In this document: piece after piece, positions 51,341-60,870 of the stretch
Position numbering within the stretch: the first letter of the stretch is position 1
Layout: each line of letters opens with the position of its first letter
Position numbers and translations under genes: made by a program
Notes under the pieces: model-generated
Told to the model about the DNA's origin: nothing
What the model saw: only the letters and a program-made list of their open reading frames with translations
Databases searched by the model: none
Assembly: GCA_963823525.1 (NCBI GenBank)
Contig: CAWGLW010000005.1
Location: 558,001 to 622,000, forward strand
Reading direction: 5' to 3'
DNA: 64,000 bases
Source: CAWGLW01 sp963823525
GTDB taxonomy: Bacteria > Pseudomonadota > Gammaproteobacteria > Steroidobacterales > Steroidobacteraceae

Positions 51341-52330
51341 ATGCGCGCTTATTCAAAGAAAGACGTGGACAACAAGGCCCTCAAGGGCGCCCGGATCGCG
51401 GTGCTCGGTTACGGCAGCCAGGGCCGCGCGCATGCGCTGAATCTGCGTGACTCCGGTTATGACGTGGTCGTCGGCGTGCGCCGGGGTGACAGCTGGAAGA
51501 AGGCGAAGAAGGACGGTCTGCGGGTGATGGAGCCTGCCAAGGCGGTCAAGGGCGCCACGCTCGTGGCGATGCTCGCCCCGGACCTGGCCCAGCCAGGCCT
51601 CTATAAGGAAATCGAAGCCAACCTCGAACCCGGGGCTGCCCTGCTTTTCGCCCACGGTTTCAACGTGCATTTCGGCGAAATTACCCCACGCGCCGATCTC
51701 GATGTCGTGCTGATTGCGCCGAAGGGCCCCGGTGACCTGGTGCGCCGTCAATATGAGCAGGGCCGCGGTGTCCCGTGCCTGATTGCCGTGGAACACAATG
51801 CGAGCCGCAAGGCCAAGGCGCGCGCACTGGCTTATGCCGACGGCATCGGTGGCACGCGTGCCGGGGTCATCCAGACCACGTTCGCCGAGGAAACCGAGAC
51901 CGACCTGTTCGGTGAACAGGCCGTACTCTGCGGAGGCGCGACGGAACTGGTGCTCAAAGGTTTCGAGACCCTCGTTGAGGCGGGTTACCAGCCCGAAGTC
52001 GCTTACTACGAGTGCCTTCATGAGTTGAAGCTGATCGTCGACCTGCTGCACGAAGGCGGCATCGCGAAGATGCACAAGTACATCTCTGAGACCGCGAAGT
52101 ACGGCGACCTGACCCGCGGACCGCGAGTCATCAACGCTGCGACCAAGAAAGAGATGAAGCTGATCCTCAAGGAAATCCAGGATGGCAAGTTTGCGAAGCA
52201 ATGGATCCGTGAGAACAAGACCGGGCGGCGCAAATACGATGCGCTGATGAAGAAGGACCTCCAGCACCCGATAGAGAAAGTGGGCGTGAAGCTGCGCGCC
52301 CGCATGCCGTGGCTGGACGAAGGAGTTTAG
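51341..52330 (+). CDS. ilvC: Ketol-acid reductoisomerase
   Basis: IlvC rearranges and reduces acetohydroxy acids with NADPH in valine, leucine and isoleucine synthesis. At 329 residues it is a class I (short) enzyme. The Rossmann motif is VLGYGSQGRAHALNLRDSG; an Arg and Ser in VGVRRGDSW favour NADPH. PKGPGDLVRRQYEQG and FAEETETDLFGEQ carry metal ligands, and YYECLHELKLIVDL is the C-terminal domain signature. AGAGGAG precedes the ATG. It is first in the attenuated operon, four bases before leuA. Confidence 0.96.
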   Translation: MRAYSKKDVDNKALKGARIAVLGYGSQGRAHALNLRDSGYDVVVGVRRGDSWKKAKKDGLRVMEPAKAVKGATLVAMLAPDLAQPGLYKEIEANLEPGAALLFAHGFNVHFGEITPRADLDVVLIAPKGPGDLVRRQYEQGRGVPCLIAVEHNASRKAKARALAYADGIGGTRAGVIQTTFAEETETDLFGEQAVLCGGATELVLKGFETLVEAGYQPEVAYYECLHELKLIVDLLHEGGIAKMHKYISETAKYGDLTRGPRVINAATKKEMKLILKEIQDGKFAKQWIRENKTGRRKYDALMKKDLQHPIEKVGVKLRARMPWLDEGV

Positions 52331-52334
52331 TGCG

Positions 52335-53933
52335 ATGTCCACCCGAGATCCCGACCGCGTCCTGATCTTCGACACCACCTTGCGTGATGGCGAACAGTCG
52401 CCCGGCTGCAGCATGACGCAGCCGGAGAAGCTGCGCGTGGCCCGGACGCTTGCGGAACTCGGCGTGGATGTCATCGAAGCCGGTTTCCCGGTTGCCTCCC
52501 GGGGCGACTGGGAGTCCGTGCAGGCCATTGCGCGAGAGGTCCACGGCCCGATCGTTGCCGGCCTCGCCCGCTGCAACGCAGGAGATATCGACCGCGCCTG
52601 GACGGCCATCCGCGATGCCGATCGCCCTCGCCTGCACGTGTTTCTCGCCACGAGCGCCATTCACCGCGAGCACAAGCTCAACATGGCCAAGGACGAGATC
52701 ATCCGCATGGCCGTCGAGGGCGTGAAAATTGCCCGTGGCCTGTGCGAAGACGTTGAATTCTCCCCCGAGGACGCCTCGCGCACCGAACTGGAATTTCTCG
52801 CCGAAGTCGTCGAGGCCGCAATCGAGGCCGGGGCGACGACGATCAACGTGCCGGACACGGTCGGCTACACGGTACCGGAAGAATTCTTCGAGGTTTTCGA
52901 CTACCTCAAGCGCAACGTGCGCGGCGCGAACGACGTGATCTTCAGCGTGCACTGCCACGACGATCTTGGCATGGCTGTTGCGAACAGTCTCGCGGCGGTA
53001 CGCGCCGGAGCGCGCCAGATCGAGTGCACGATCAACGGTATCGGTGAGCGAGCCGGCAACTGCTCGCTCGAAGAAGTGGTGATGGCCCTGAAGACCCGGG
53101 AAGGCTACTTCGGCCTGCACACCGGCATCGACAGCAAACGCCTGTATCCGGCCAGCCGACTGCTTTCGAGCATCACTGGCATGCCGATACCACGCAACAA
53201 GGCCATCATTGGCGAGAACGCGTTCGCCCACGAATCGGGCATTCACCAGCACGGCATGCTGCGCCACCACTCCACCTACGAGATCATGCGCCCCGACGAC
53301 GTCGGACTCTCGCGAACCAATCTCGTGCTCGGCAAGCACAGCGGACGGCACGCGTTTCGAGAGCGGGTCAAGGAACTGGGCTTTGAACTCGGCGAGGACG
53401 AACTCAACAGCGTGTTCGAGAACTTCAAGGCCCTGGCCGACAAGAAAAAGGAATTGTTCGACGGCGACATCGAAGCGCTGGTCCTGCGCACCGATTTTGA
53501 CGCGGGCGGGCCGTGGTCGCTGAAGAAGCTGTACGCGGTCAGCGACTCGGCGGGCCAGGCGATGGCGCGTGTGACGCTGGAGCACACGGACGGCCGCGTG
53601 GTTGAAAAGGAGACCCAGGGTGACGGCCCGGTCGATGCGGCAATCAAGGCCGTCGAGGCGGCCGCCGGAATCGAGGTGACGCTGCGCAAGTTCGAAGTGC
53701 GCAGCGTAACGGTCGGCGAGGACGCCCAGGGCGAAGCCATCGTGACGGTCGAGCACAACGGCCGAGGCTACCGCGGCGCCAGTGTGACCACGGACATCGT
53801 CGAGTCCGGCGTCCGGGCATTTCTGGAAGTGGTCAATCGGATCGAGTCATCGGCCGCAATCATCGCGCGCGGTGGCGTGGAACGGCGGGCGCAGAGACGC
53901 CAGCGGCTCAGTGACGCGGCCGCGGCCGTCTGA
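52335..53933 (+). CDS. leuA: 2-isopropylmalate synthase
   Basis: LeuA condenses 2-ketoisovalerate with acetyl-CoA, the first leucine-specific step. The 532 residues include the TIM-barrel start DTTLRDGEQSPGCSM, the metal HxH region SVHCHDDLGMAVANS and NGIGERAGNCSLEEVVMAL. The C-terminal ~130 residues form the LeuA regulatory domain that binds leucine, so feedback inhibition adds to attenuation. It follows ilvC after four bases. Confidence 0.96.
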   Translation: MSTRDPDRVLIFDTTLRDGEQSPGCSMTQPEKLRVARTLAELGVDVIEAGFPVASRGDWESVQAIAREVHGPIVAGLARCNAGDIDRAWTAIRDADRPRLHVFLATSAIHREHKLNMAKDEIIRMAVEGVKIARGLCEDVEFSPEDASRTELEFLAEVVEAAIEAGATTINVPDTVGYTVPEEFFEVFDYLKRNVRGANDVIFSVHCHDDLGMAVANSLAAVRAGARQIECTINGIGERAGNCSLEEVVMALKTREGYFGLHTGIDSKRLYPASRLLSSITGMPIPRNKAIIGENAFAHESGIHQHGMLRHHSTYEIMRPDDVGLSRTNLVLGKHSGRHAFRERVKELGFELGEDELNSVFENFKALADKKKELFDGDIEALVLRTDFDAGGPWSLKKLYAVSDSAGQAMARVTLEHTDGRVVEKETQGDGPVDAAIKAVEAAAGIEVTLRKFEVRSVTVGEDAQGEAIVTVEHNGRGYRGASVTTDIVESGVRAFLEVVNRIESSAAIIARGGVERRAQRRQRLSDAAAAV

Positions 53934-53958
53934 ACAGCCGGTACGCGGCGGAGATCGA

Positions 53959-55362
53959 ATGACAGCCAGGACATTGTTTGAAAAGGTCTGGGACCGGCAC
54001 GAGGTCGTCCCGGAGACTGCCGAGGCACCGGCGGTGCTCTACATCGACCTGCACCTGATTCACGAAGTGACCTCCCCGCAGGCGTTCGACATGCTGCGCA
54101 AGCGAGGCCTTAAGCTTCGCCGGCCCGACCGGATGCTCGCCACCCTGGACCACTCGACACCGACCGACACCGCGCAGATCTTCGGCGGTGTGCCGATCAG
54201 CATCGAATCGGCGGCACGCCAGGTGCACCAGCTCGAGAAGAACTGTGCGGAGTTTGGCGTCGAACTGCTCGGTCTGCGTGATGACCGGCGCGGAATCGTG
54301 CACATCATCGGTCCGGAACTCGGGGCGACGCAGCCGGGCAAGACGATCGTCTGCGGCGACAGCCACACGAGCACGCACGGTGCCTTTGGTGCGCTTGCCT
54401 TCGGCATCGGCACGACCGAAGTGGGCTACGTCATGGCGACCCAGTGCCTGTTGCAGCGCAAGCCAAAGAGCCTTGCGATCAACGCCACGGGAAGACTGCC
54501 CCGCGGCGTGTTCGCCAAGGATCTCGTACTGGCCATCATCGGGAAGATCGGCGTCAATGGCGGCACCGGGCATGTCATCGAGTTTCGCGGCCCGGCCATC
54601 GAGGCGTTGTCCATGGACGGGCGCATGACGGTCTGTAACATGTCGATCGAAGCCGGTGCCCGTGCCGGAATGATCGCGCCGGACGCAGTGACTTTCGACT
54701 ACCTTCAGGGACGCCCGCGGGCGCCGGCCGGCAACGCCTGGGACCGCGCCGTGGCCGACTGGAAGACCCTGCGCAGCGACGCGGGCGCGGCCTTTGACCG
54801 AGAGGTTGCCATCGACGCGGCAGCGGTCGAGCCGATGATTACCTACGGTACCCATCCGGGCATGGTCATTCCGCTTTCCGGTGAGGTCCCCGATCGTCCC
54901 GGCGATCCGGTCTTTGCCAGCTCACTGGCCTACATGGGGCTCCGTGCCGGCGAGCGAATCCGGGAGCGGCCGGTGCAGACCGTATTCATCGGCAGCTGCA
55001 CGAACGCCAGGCTCTCCGATCTCGAGACGGCTGCGGAAGTCATGCGTGGCCGCAAGGTGGCACGAGGGGTGCGGGCACTGGTCGTACCCGGATCCCAGCA
55101 GATCAAGCGCGAAGCCGAATCGCGCGGGCTCGCCAGGGTGTTCCTCGATGCAGGCGCGGAATGGCGCGAATCGGGCTGCTCGATGTGCCTCGGCATGAAC
55201 GGCGACACGGTGACGTCGGGTCAATACTGTGTGAGCACGAGTAACCGCAATTTCGAAGGCCGCCAGGGTGCCGGCGCGCGTACCCTGCTCGCGAGCCCGG
55301 CCACGGCGGCCGCGGCCGCGGTGACCGGCTGCATCACCGACCCACGCGAGTTCCTCAACTGA
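53959..55362 (+). CDS. leuC: 3-isopropylmalate dehydratase large subunit
   Basis: LeuC, with LeuD, isomerises 2- to 3-isopropylmalate. I use the ATG that gives 467 residues, close to E. coli LeuC; GGAG lies upstream. Iron-sulphur ligands are Cys in VFIGSCTNARLSDLE and in ESGCSMCLGMN. GDSHTSTHGAFGALAFGIGT is a family signature. It lies 25 bases after leuA. Confidence 0.96.
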   Translation: MTARTLFEKVWDRHEVVPETAEAPAVLYIDLHLIHEVTSPQAFDMLRKRGLKLRRPDRMLATLDHSTPTDTAQIFGGVPISIESAARQVHQLEKNCAEFGVELLGLRDDRRGIVHIIGPELGATQPGKTIVCGDSHTSTHGAFGALAFGIGTTEVGYVMATQCLLQRKPKSLAINATGRLPRGVFAKDLVLAIIGKIGVNGGTGHVIEFRGPAIEALSMDGRMTVCNMSIEAGARAGMIAPDAVTFDYLQGRPRAPAGNAWDRAVADWKTLRSDAGAAFDREVAIDAAAVEPMITYGTHPGMVIPLSGEVPDRPGDPVFASSLAYMGLRAGERIRERPVQTVFIGSCTNARLSDLETAAEVMRGRKVARGVRALVVPGSQQIKREAESRGLARVFLDAGAEWRESGCSMCLGMNGDTVTSGQYCVSTSNRNFEGRQGAGARTLLASPATAAAAAVTGCITDPREFLN

Positions 55363-55398
55363 CCCGGAGCCCCGATCCGGCATGGCTGCACCGACAAA

Positions 55399-55974
55399 AT
55401 GAACCCCATCAAGACCCTGAAATCACGCACCGTCGTGATGCCATCATCAAACATCGACACGGACCAGATCATCCCGGCCCGGTTCCTGACGACGACGACC
55501 CGCGAAGGACTGGGCAAGGCGCTCTTCGCTGACTGGCGGTACGCCAGTGATGGCCAGCCACGGGCCGACTTCGTGCTCAATCGACCCGAGTCGCGAGGTT
55601 GCGCGGTGCTGGTGGCGGGGCCGAACATCGGTTGCGGATCCTCGCGCGAACATGCGCCCTGGGCCCTGGCCGACTATGGTTTTCGTGCCGTGATCAGCAC
55701 CGAGATCGCCGACATCTTCCGCAACAACTGCCTGAAGAATGGCCTGCTCCCGGTCATCGTCGATGAGGCCACGCACGCCTGGCTGCTGGCCAACCCGGGT
55801 GCAGAGGTGAACATCGACCTGGGCGACCTGAGCCTGAGCTTTGGCGATGGCATCCGGGTTAACTTCCCGCTCGAGGCCTTCGCGCGACATTGCCTGATCA
55901 ACGGCACGGACGAACTCGGCTACCTGCTCGAACACAGCGCCGCGATCGACCAGTACGAGGCGCAGCACGGATGA
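55399..55974 (+). CDS. leuD: 3-isopropylmalate dehydratase small subunit
   Basis: The 191-residue small subunit forms the swivelling domain of isopropylmalate isomerase. Diagnostic stretches are SSNIDTDQIIPARFL, GPNIGCGSSREHAPWALADY and FRNNCLKNGLLPVIV. The stop overlaps the leuB start as ATGA, so leuB translation is coupled to it. Confidence 0.96.
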   Translation: MNPIKTLKSRTVVMPSSNIDTDQIIPARFLTTTTREGLGKALFADWRYASDGQPRADFVLNRPESRGCAVLVAGPNIGCGSSREHAPWALADYGFRAVISTEIADIFRNNCLKNGLLPVIVDEATHAWLLANPGAEVNIDLGDLSLSFGDGIRVNFPLEAFARHCLINGTDELGYLLEHSAAIDQYEAQHG

Positions 55975-57038
55975 AGGCGAGAATTGCGGTGCTTCCGGGC
56001 GATGGCATCGGTCCGGAGGTGACGGCCGAGGCCGTCCGCGTACTGCGCGCCGTTGCCGGGCGCTTCGGGCACGAGTTCGAGTTCACCGAGGCGCTGATCG
56101 GCGGGGCCGCCATCGACGCGACCGGCTCGGCGATTCCACCGCGAACGATTGATGCCTGCCGCAGCAGCGACGCCGTTCTGCTCGGCGCGGTGGGCGGACC
56201 GAAGTGGGCCGATCCGGGCGCCCGGGTCCGTCCGGAACAGGGACTGCTGGAACTGCGCCGCACGCTCGGCCTGTATGCCAACATCCGGCCCGTGCGAACC
56301 ATGGCCTCGATGCTTGACGCGTCCCCGCTGAAGGCCGAGATCATCTCCGGTGTCGACCTGATTGTCGTGCGGGAGTTGACCGGAGGTATCTATTTCGGCA
56401 AGAAGCGCCGCACGGCGCACGAGGCCGAGGACATCTGCAGTTACACGGACAAAGAGATCGCCCGGGTCACCCGGACGGCGGCTCGCCTGGCCATGAGCCG
56501 AGGCAAGCGAATTACCTCGGTGGACAAAGCCAACGTGCTGGAGACCTCCCGCCTCTGGCGTATGGTCGTCGAGCGCGTACTGGGCGAAGAATTCCCCGAG
56601 ATCGAACTCGAACACGTGCTGGTCGATGCGGCCGCGATGCACCTGCTGCGCCGGCCAGGATCCTTCGATGTGCTGCTCACCGAGAACATGTTTGGCGATA
56701 TCCTGACCGACGAGGCGTCGATGCTGGTTGGCTCTCTGGGCCTGCTGCCCTCGGCTTCGCTCGGCGAGGGCAGCATGGGCCTGTACGAACCGATACACGG
56801 CTCCGCACCGGATATCGCAGGCCAGGGCATTGCCAATCCCTGCGGCACGATACTGAGCGCCGCGCTGCTGCTGGAAAACTCGCTGGGTCTCGCGATGGAA
56901 GCGCGAGCGGTACAGGACGCTGTCGAGAAGGCGCTCGACGATGGGATGCGAACCGCTGACATCGCAACGGATCCGGCCATGGCGGTGTCCACGAAGGCCG
57001 CCGGCCAGCTCATCGAGCAACTGGTAAGGGAATCTTAA
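55971..57038 (+). CDS. leuB: 3-isopropylmalate dehydrogenase
   Basis: LeuB oxidises and decarboxylates 3-isopropylmalate. I take the ATG overlapping leuD, giving 355 residues. Matches are IAVLPGDGIGPEVTAEAVRV, ELTGGIYFGKKR, the metal region ENMFGDILTDEASML and GSAPDIAGQGIANPCGTILS, where the Asp selects NAD+. It is the last gene of the operon, followed by AT-rich DNA. Confidence 0.96.
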   Translation: MKARIAVLPGDGIGPEVTAEAVRVLRAVAGRFGHEFEFTEALIGGAAIDATGSAIPPRTIDACRSSDAVLLGAVGGPKWADPGARVRPEQGLLELRRTLGLYANIRPVRTMASMLDASPLKAEIISGVDLIVVRELTGGIYFGKKRRTAHEAEDICSYTDKEIARVTRTAARLAMSRGKRITSVDKANVLETSRLWRMVVERVLGEEFPEIELEHVLVDAAAMHLLRRPGSFDVLLTENMFGDILTDEASMLVGSLGLLPSASLGEGSMGLYEPIHGSAPDIAGQGIANPCGTILSAALLLENSLGLAMEARAVQDAVEKALDDGMRTADIATDPAMAVSTKAAGQLIEQLVRES

Positions 57039-57065
57039 TAATTAATAAATCAATGACTTAGAGAC

Positions 57066-57074
57066 TTATCCACA
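57066..57074 (+). promoter_or_regulatory. Consensus DnaA box beside an AT-rich patch
   Basis: TTATCCACA is a perfect high-affinity DnaA box. The ~25 bases before it, directly after the leuB stop, are almost all A and T. I find no cluster of boxes and no dnaA, dnaN or rep gene, so it is not an origin on this evidence. It could be a lone DnaA site or chance. Confidence 0.4.
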
Positions 57075-57164
57075 GAATTTCCCTGAAAAAATACCGACCT
57101 GGCCGCAAGTCGCGTCAATCAACGGCTCCGGCCTGTTCAACCCCCCAGACTCTGACGTTATACT

Positions 57165-57319
57165 GCGCCTCCGCAGGCGGCCCCCGGGCCGTCGCGCGCT
57201 CAGGGAGCCAGCGCTCCCGCGAGTGATGAGGACACGAGTCAGGTTAGTCCCCTTGCCTCTCATCGAGGCGCTCGGGTCCCGTCCCGGAAGGCCGGCAGCA
57301 ATGCCGGCCTTTCTTTTTT
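57165..57319 (+). ncRNA. Candidate small RNA with intrinsic terminator
   Basis: TATACT at 57159-57164 could be a -10 box. Downstream come four stems in series: CGGCC/GGCCG at 57178-57191, GGGAGC/GCTCCC at 57203-57218, GCCTC/GAGGC at 57255-57269, and a strong terminator at 57288-57319 (AAGGCCGGC/GCCGGCCTT then TCTTTTTT). No coding frame of note lies between. The terminator could instead end the leuB transcript, 250 bases away. I recognise no known RNA family. Confidence 0.45.
57288..57319 (+). terminator. Intrinsic terminator downstream of leuB
   Basis: A perfect 9-bp stem with a six-base loop is followed by TTCTTTTTT-type sequence on the plus strand. It faces the end of the leftward acyl-CoA dehydrogenase gene and has no T-run for that strand. 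Confidence 0.92.
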
Positions 57320-57372
57320 CGCACGGCGGCCTGCCTCTCGCGGTGATCAATAACACTGCGATGACAGACGAC

Positions 57373-58527
57373 TCACTGTTCCAGCGAACGGGCAATCAAT
57401 TCCTTCATCACTTCGTTGGTGCCCGCGTAGATCTTCTGAACCCGCGCGTCGGCATACAGTTCGGCGATCGGGTAGTCCATCATGTAACCGTAGCCACCGT
57501 GCAGTTGCAGGCACTCGTCAATCACGTCGCACTGGACTTCGGAGCCCCACCATTTCGCCATCGATGCGCGCGCCGTATCGAGTGTGCCGGCGTCGAAGTC
57601 CGCCACGCACTGGTCAATGAAAGCACGCAGCACTTCGGTCTTGGTGCTCGCTTCGGCCAGCTTGAATCGCGTGTTCTGCAGTTCGAACACGCGTTTGCCG
57701 AAAACCTTGCGCTCCTGCACATAGGCCAGCGTCTCGGCCAGCGCCAGGTCGCAGGCACCGAGCGCCGAGACGCCGATCAGCAACCGCTCCCAGACCAGTT
57801 GATTCATCAGCTGGTAGAAGCCCTGGCCTTCCTTCCCGCCGAGCAGGTTTCCCCGCGGCACCCGTACACCCTCGAAAAACAATTCGGAGGTGTCCTGTCG
57901 CTTCATGCCGATCTTCTCGAGATTGCGTCCGCGCCGGAATCCTTCGGCCGTGTCCGTCTCGACCATGATCAGCGAAATGCCACTGGCGCGTTCACGGGTA
58001 TCGGTCTTCGCAACCACGCAGATCAGGTTGGCCGTCTGGCCATTGGTGATGAATGTCTTGGCGCCGTCGATGACGTAGTCATCGCCATCGCCTTCGGCCC
58101 GGGTGCGCACGCTCTGGAGGTCTGAGCCGGCGCCGGGCTCGGTCATCGCAATCGCACCGATGAGCTCGCCGCTGGCCAGTCCCGGCAGCCATCGCTGCTT
58201 CTGCTCGTCCGTGCCATAGGCAAGGATGTAGTGCACGACAATGTTGTGGACGCCAAAACCCCAGCCCGAATCACCAAAACGGCCCTGCTCGAGGAAAGTC
58301 ACGGCATCAAAGGATCGTGGCGCACCCGAACCACCGTATTGCTCAGGTATGGTCGCTCCGAGGATCCCGGCCTCCCCGGCCTTTTTCCAGAAGTCCCGCT
58401 CGACAAATCCCTGCTCCGTCCAGCGTGCCTTGTGTGGAGCAGCCTCAGCTACAAAGAACTTCTGTACAGCGTCCTGGAAAGCAACGTGATCGTCTGTCAT
58501 CCAGGCGCCTTTTGATGTAATTGGCAT
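57373..58527 (-). CDS. Acyl-CoA dehydrogenase
   Basis: The FAD enzyme should form the 2,3 double bond of an acyl-CoA. The 384-residue protein shows AMTEPGAGSDLQSVRTRAEG, KTFITNGQTANLICVVAKTD and, near the end, YAGTNEVMKELIARSL with the Glu placed as catalytic base. AAGGAG precedes the ATG by seven bases. It follows metB by 28 bases, so it may be read from the SAM-I-controlled metX promoter; why a dehydrogenase would be there is unclear. Substrate chain type is unknown. Confidence 0.9.
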   Translation of the reverse strand: MPITSKGAWMTDDHVAFQDAVQKFFVAEAAPHKARWTEQGFVERDFWKKAGEAGILGATIPEQYGGSGAPRSFDAVTFLEQGRFGDSGWGFGVHNIVVHYILAYGTDEQKQRWLPGLASGELIGAIAMTEPGAGSDLQSVRTRAEGDGDDYVIDGAKTFITNGQTANLICVVAKTDTRERASGISLIMVETDTAEGFRRGRNLEKIGMKRQDTSELFFEGVRVPRGNLLGGKEGQGFYQLMNQLVWERLLIGVSALGACDLALAETLAYVQERKVFGKRVFELQNTRFKLAEASTKTEVLRAFIDQCVADFDAGTLDTARASMAKWWGSEVQCDVIDECLQLHGGYGYMMDYPIAELYADARVQKIYAGTNEVMKELIARSLEQ

Positions 58528-58555
58528 CAATAATCTCCTTTAACTCTTTGAAAGT

Positions 58556-59728
58556 TCAAGATTTCGCGCGAGCGGCGTCCAGCCCGGATCTGAGGTCCGC
58601 TACGAGGTCATCGCCGGCTTCGATACCGACGGAAAGCCTGAGAAGAGAATCCTCGATACCGGCCCTTCTGCGCGCTGCCTCGGCCATCGCCGCGTGCGTC
58701 ATGCTGGCCGGGTGCGCAACCAGGCTCTCCACGCCGCCCAGCGACTCGGCAAGCGAGAACAGTTCCAGGCCACCGAGGAATGCGCGCACCGCATCGAGTC
58801 CGCCATCGAGTTCGAAACTGAGCATGGCGCCGAAGGCCTGCTGCTGCCGCCGGGCGATCTCGTGTCCCGGGTGCGTGGCCAGTCCCGGGTAGTAGACCCG
58901 CCTGACCGCCGGATGCGCACTCAGCAGGCCGACGAGCTGCTGCGTGTTCTCATCGTGCGCCCGCATCCGGGCGTGCAGTGTTCGCAAACCTCGCAGCGTC
59001 ATGTAACTGTCGAATGGCGCCCCGGTGATCCCGACGCAGTTGGCCCACCAGGCCAGTTGTTCGTGCTGCCCGGCATCGGCAGCAATCACCGTGCCACCGA
59101 CGACGTCGCTGTGGCCGTTCAGGTACTTGGTCGTCGAATGCACGACGACGTCGGCACCGAGTGCAATGGGTTGCTGCCAGACCGGAGAGAGGAACGTGTT
59201 GTCGGCCACGACGAGCGCACCGATGCGCTTCGCAGCGCGGGCGACCGCTTCGATGTCGACGATGCGCAGCAGCGGGTTGCTCGGCGTCTCGACCCAGACC
59301 ATCGCCGCGCCTTCGCCGAACGCGCTGGCCAGGTCGGCCGGGTCCTGGTAATCGACCCAGCGTACCGTCAGCGTGCCGCGCTCTGCGAGCGCGTTGAACA
59401 GGCGGTATGTCCCGCCGTAACAGTCGTGCGGCACGATGACACGCTGCTCGGGCCGCAGCAGCTGCGTGACGAGCGAGACCGCGGCCATCCCGGACGAGGT
59501 CACCACCGCGCCCGCACCGCCCTCCAGTTCGGCGAGCGCGCCGGCCAGCGCATCGCGCGTCGGATTGCCGGATCGCGAGTAATCATAGGTTCGCTTTCCA
59601 CCGTAGCCATCGAACGCAAAGGTGGACGTCAGGTGAATCGGTGGCACGACGGCGCCGAACTGGGAGTCCGTTTCGAGGGCCGCGCGCACTGTTCGTGTCT
59701 TGATCTGGGTGTCTTTGCTCATGCTCAT
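58556..59728 (-). CDS. metB: Cystathionine gamma-synthase / O-succinylhomoserine sulfhydrylase type PLP enzyme
   Basis: The 390-residue enzyme uses activated homoserine to make cystathionine or homocysteine. TYDYSRSGNPTRDALAGALA binds PLP phosphate with the partner subunit, and VHSTTKYLNGHSDVVGGTV holds the PLP Lys. The start SQFGAVVPPIHLTSTFAFDG resembles Xanthomonas MetB. The ATG overlaps the metX stop by ATGA. Distinguishing metB from metZ activity needs assay or phylogeny. Confidence 0.88.
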   Translation of the reverse strand: MSMSKDTQIKTRTVRAALETDSQFGAVVPPIHLTSTFAFDGYGGKRTYDYSRSGNPTRDALAGALAELEGGAGAVVTSSGMAAVSLVTQLLRPEQRVIVPHDCYGGTYRLFNALAERGTLTVRWVDYQDPADLASAFGEGAAMVWVETPSNPLLRIVDIEAVARAAKRIGALVVADNTFLSPVWQQPIALGADVVVHSTTKYLNGHSDVVGGTVIAADAGQHEQLAWWANCVGITGAPFDSYMTLRGLRTLHARMRAHDENTQQLVGLLSAHPAVRRVYYPGLATHPGHEIARRQQQAFGAMLSFELDGGLDAVRAFLGGLELFSLAESLGGVESLVAHPASMTHAAMAEAARRRAGIEDSLLRLSVGIEAGDDLVADLRSGLDAARAKS

Positions 59729-60753
59729 GCGATCGCGTGCGCGAGCAGGTCGCGCATCACGTCTTTCTCCTTCAGGAATGCGTCGTGACCAAACAGCGAA
59801 CTGATCTCGATCAACTGGCAGCCGCCGCCCAGCCGGTCACGCAGTTCGCGCATATCCGACAGCGGCACGAGCTGGTCCTCTTCGATCCCCAGCAGCGTCG
59901 TCGGTACCGTGATGTTTTCAGGTTCGACCCGGTGCAGGTCGATGGATTCGGACAGGCAGACGAAGGCTTCCGGCCGATATTCCGCGGCATAGCGCTCACC
60001 GCGCGCCAGCAGGTAGGCTTCCACCGGAAAACGAAACTCACCGTCCTCCCGCGTCGCCGGACCCGGGAATCGATCCGCGAACTCCCTCGCCGAGCGATAC
60101 GTGGCCATCGCCAGTGCCCGTGCGAGTTTCAGGCCCTGCGGCCCCTCCCCGTGCGAAAGCGCATAGCGCACGATCGCGCGCTGCACGCTGCGCCAGGCGG
60201 TCGACATCGGGTGCGTCCGGTGCGCGGCGCTGACCACGAGCGCGCGGCGGATCCGTTGCGGGTACTTCTCGGCAAACGCCAGCGTGACCATACCGCCGTA
60301 GGAGGCGCCAACACTTGCCTGGAGCCGGTCGATGCCAAGATGGTCCATCAGCGCAGCCATCAGGGTGGCCTGGTCATAGGCACTGATGCTAGGAAACACC
60401 TCGCCGACGCCGGGACCGGTCGTCTCGTGGCTGCCGCCCAGGAAATCAAATCCCAGCACGCGGACCCGGTCGGTATCGAGCGGCTGGCCGGGGCCGGCAA
60501 TCTCGTCCCACCAGCCCGATTCGCCCGGCCGGGTCGCGAAGACCTCCCGACCGGATGAGATGCCGCCCAGCGCGGCCACCACCGGCGCATCGGCCTGCCC
60601 GGCCAGCCGATAGGCGACGCTGACTGACTCGATCTGCCCGCCGTAATGCAGCGGCAGCGGTTGCGGCAGCCGCAACTCGCCTTGCAGACACTGGTATCCG
60701 TCGGGCAGCAGCCCGTCGGGTCGGTCGGCGTGAGGCGGGTCGGCAGGTGACAT
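59725..60753 (-). CDS. metX: Homoserine O-acyltransferase (MetX family, probably succinyltransferase)
   Basis: MetX activates homoserine for methionine synthesis. The alpha/beta-hydrolase triad is visible: Ser in GASYGGMVTLAFAEKYP, Asp in IEEDQLVPLSDM and His in FGHDAFLKEKDVM. I start at the ATG giving 342 residues; a GTG 21 codons upstream is open and cannot be excluded. Gammaproteobacterial MetX of this short type often uses succinyl-CoA. The gene is the first after the SAM-I riboswitch and is coupled to metB. Confidence 0.88.
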   Translation of the reverse strand: MSPADPPHADRPDGLLPDGYQCLQGELRLPQPLPLHYGGQIESVSVAYRLAGQADAPVVAALGGISSGREVFATRPGESGWWDEIAGPGQPLDTDRVRVLGFDFLGGSHETTGPGVGEVFPSISAYDQATLMAALMDHLGIDRLQASVGASYGGMVTLAFAEKYPQRIRRALVVSAAHRTHPMSTAWRSVQRAIVRYALSHGEGPQGLKLARALAMATYRSAREFADRFPGPATREDGEFRFPVEAYLLARGERYAAEYRPEAFVCLSESIDLHRVEPENITVPTTLLGIEEDQLVPLSDMRELRDRLGGGCQLIEISSLFGHDAFLKEKDVMRDLLAHAIA

Positions 60754-60870
60754 CGAGGCAGGAAACTCCCAGACGGCACGGTTGTGCCGGCAAACACCGA
60801 AAACCCGGGGAGCCACGAGCAGTCACCGCTTCCTACACCTGCGGCCTTCGCCGCAGCAGCTTCGCGGTAA

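Noticed and set aside
57066..57074. Replication origin
   Set aside because: Only one DnaA box was seen and no initiator or origin-linked gene is present.
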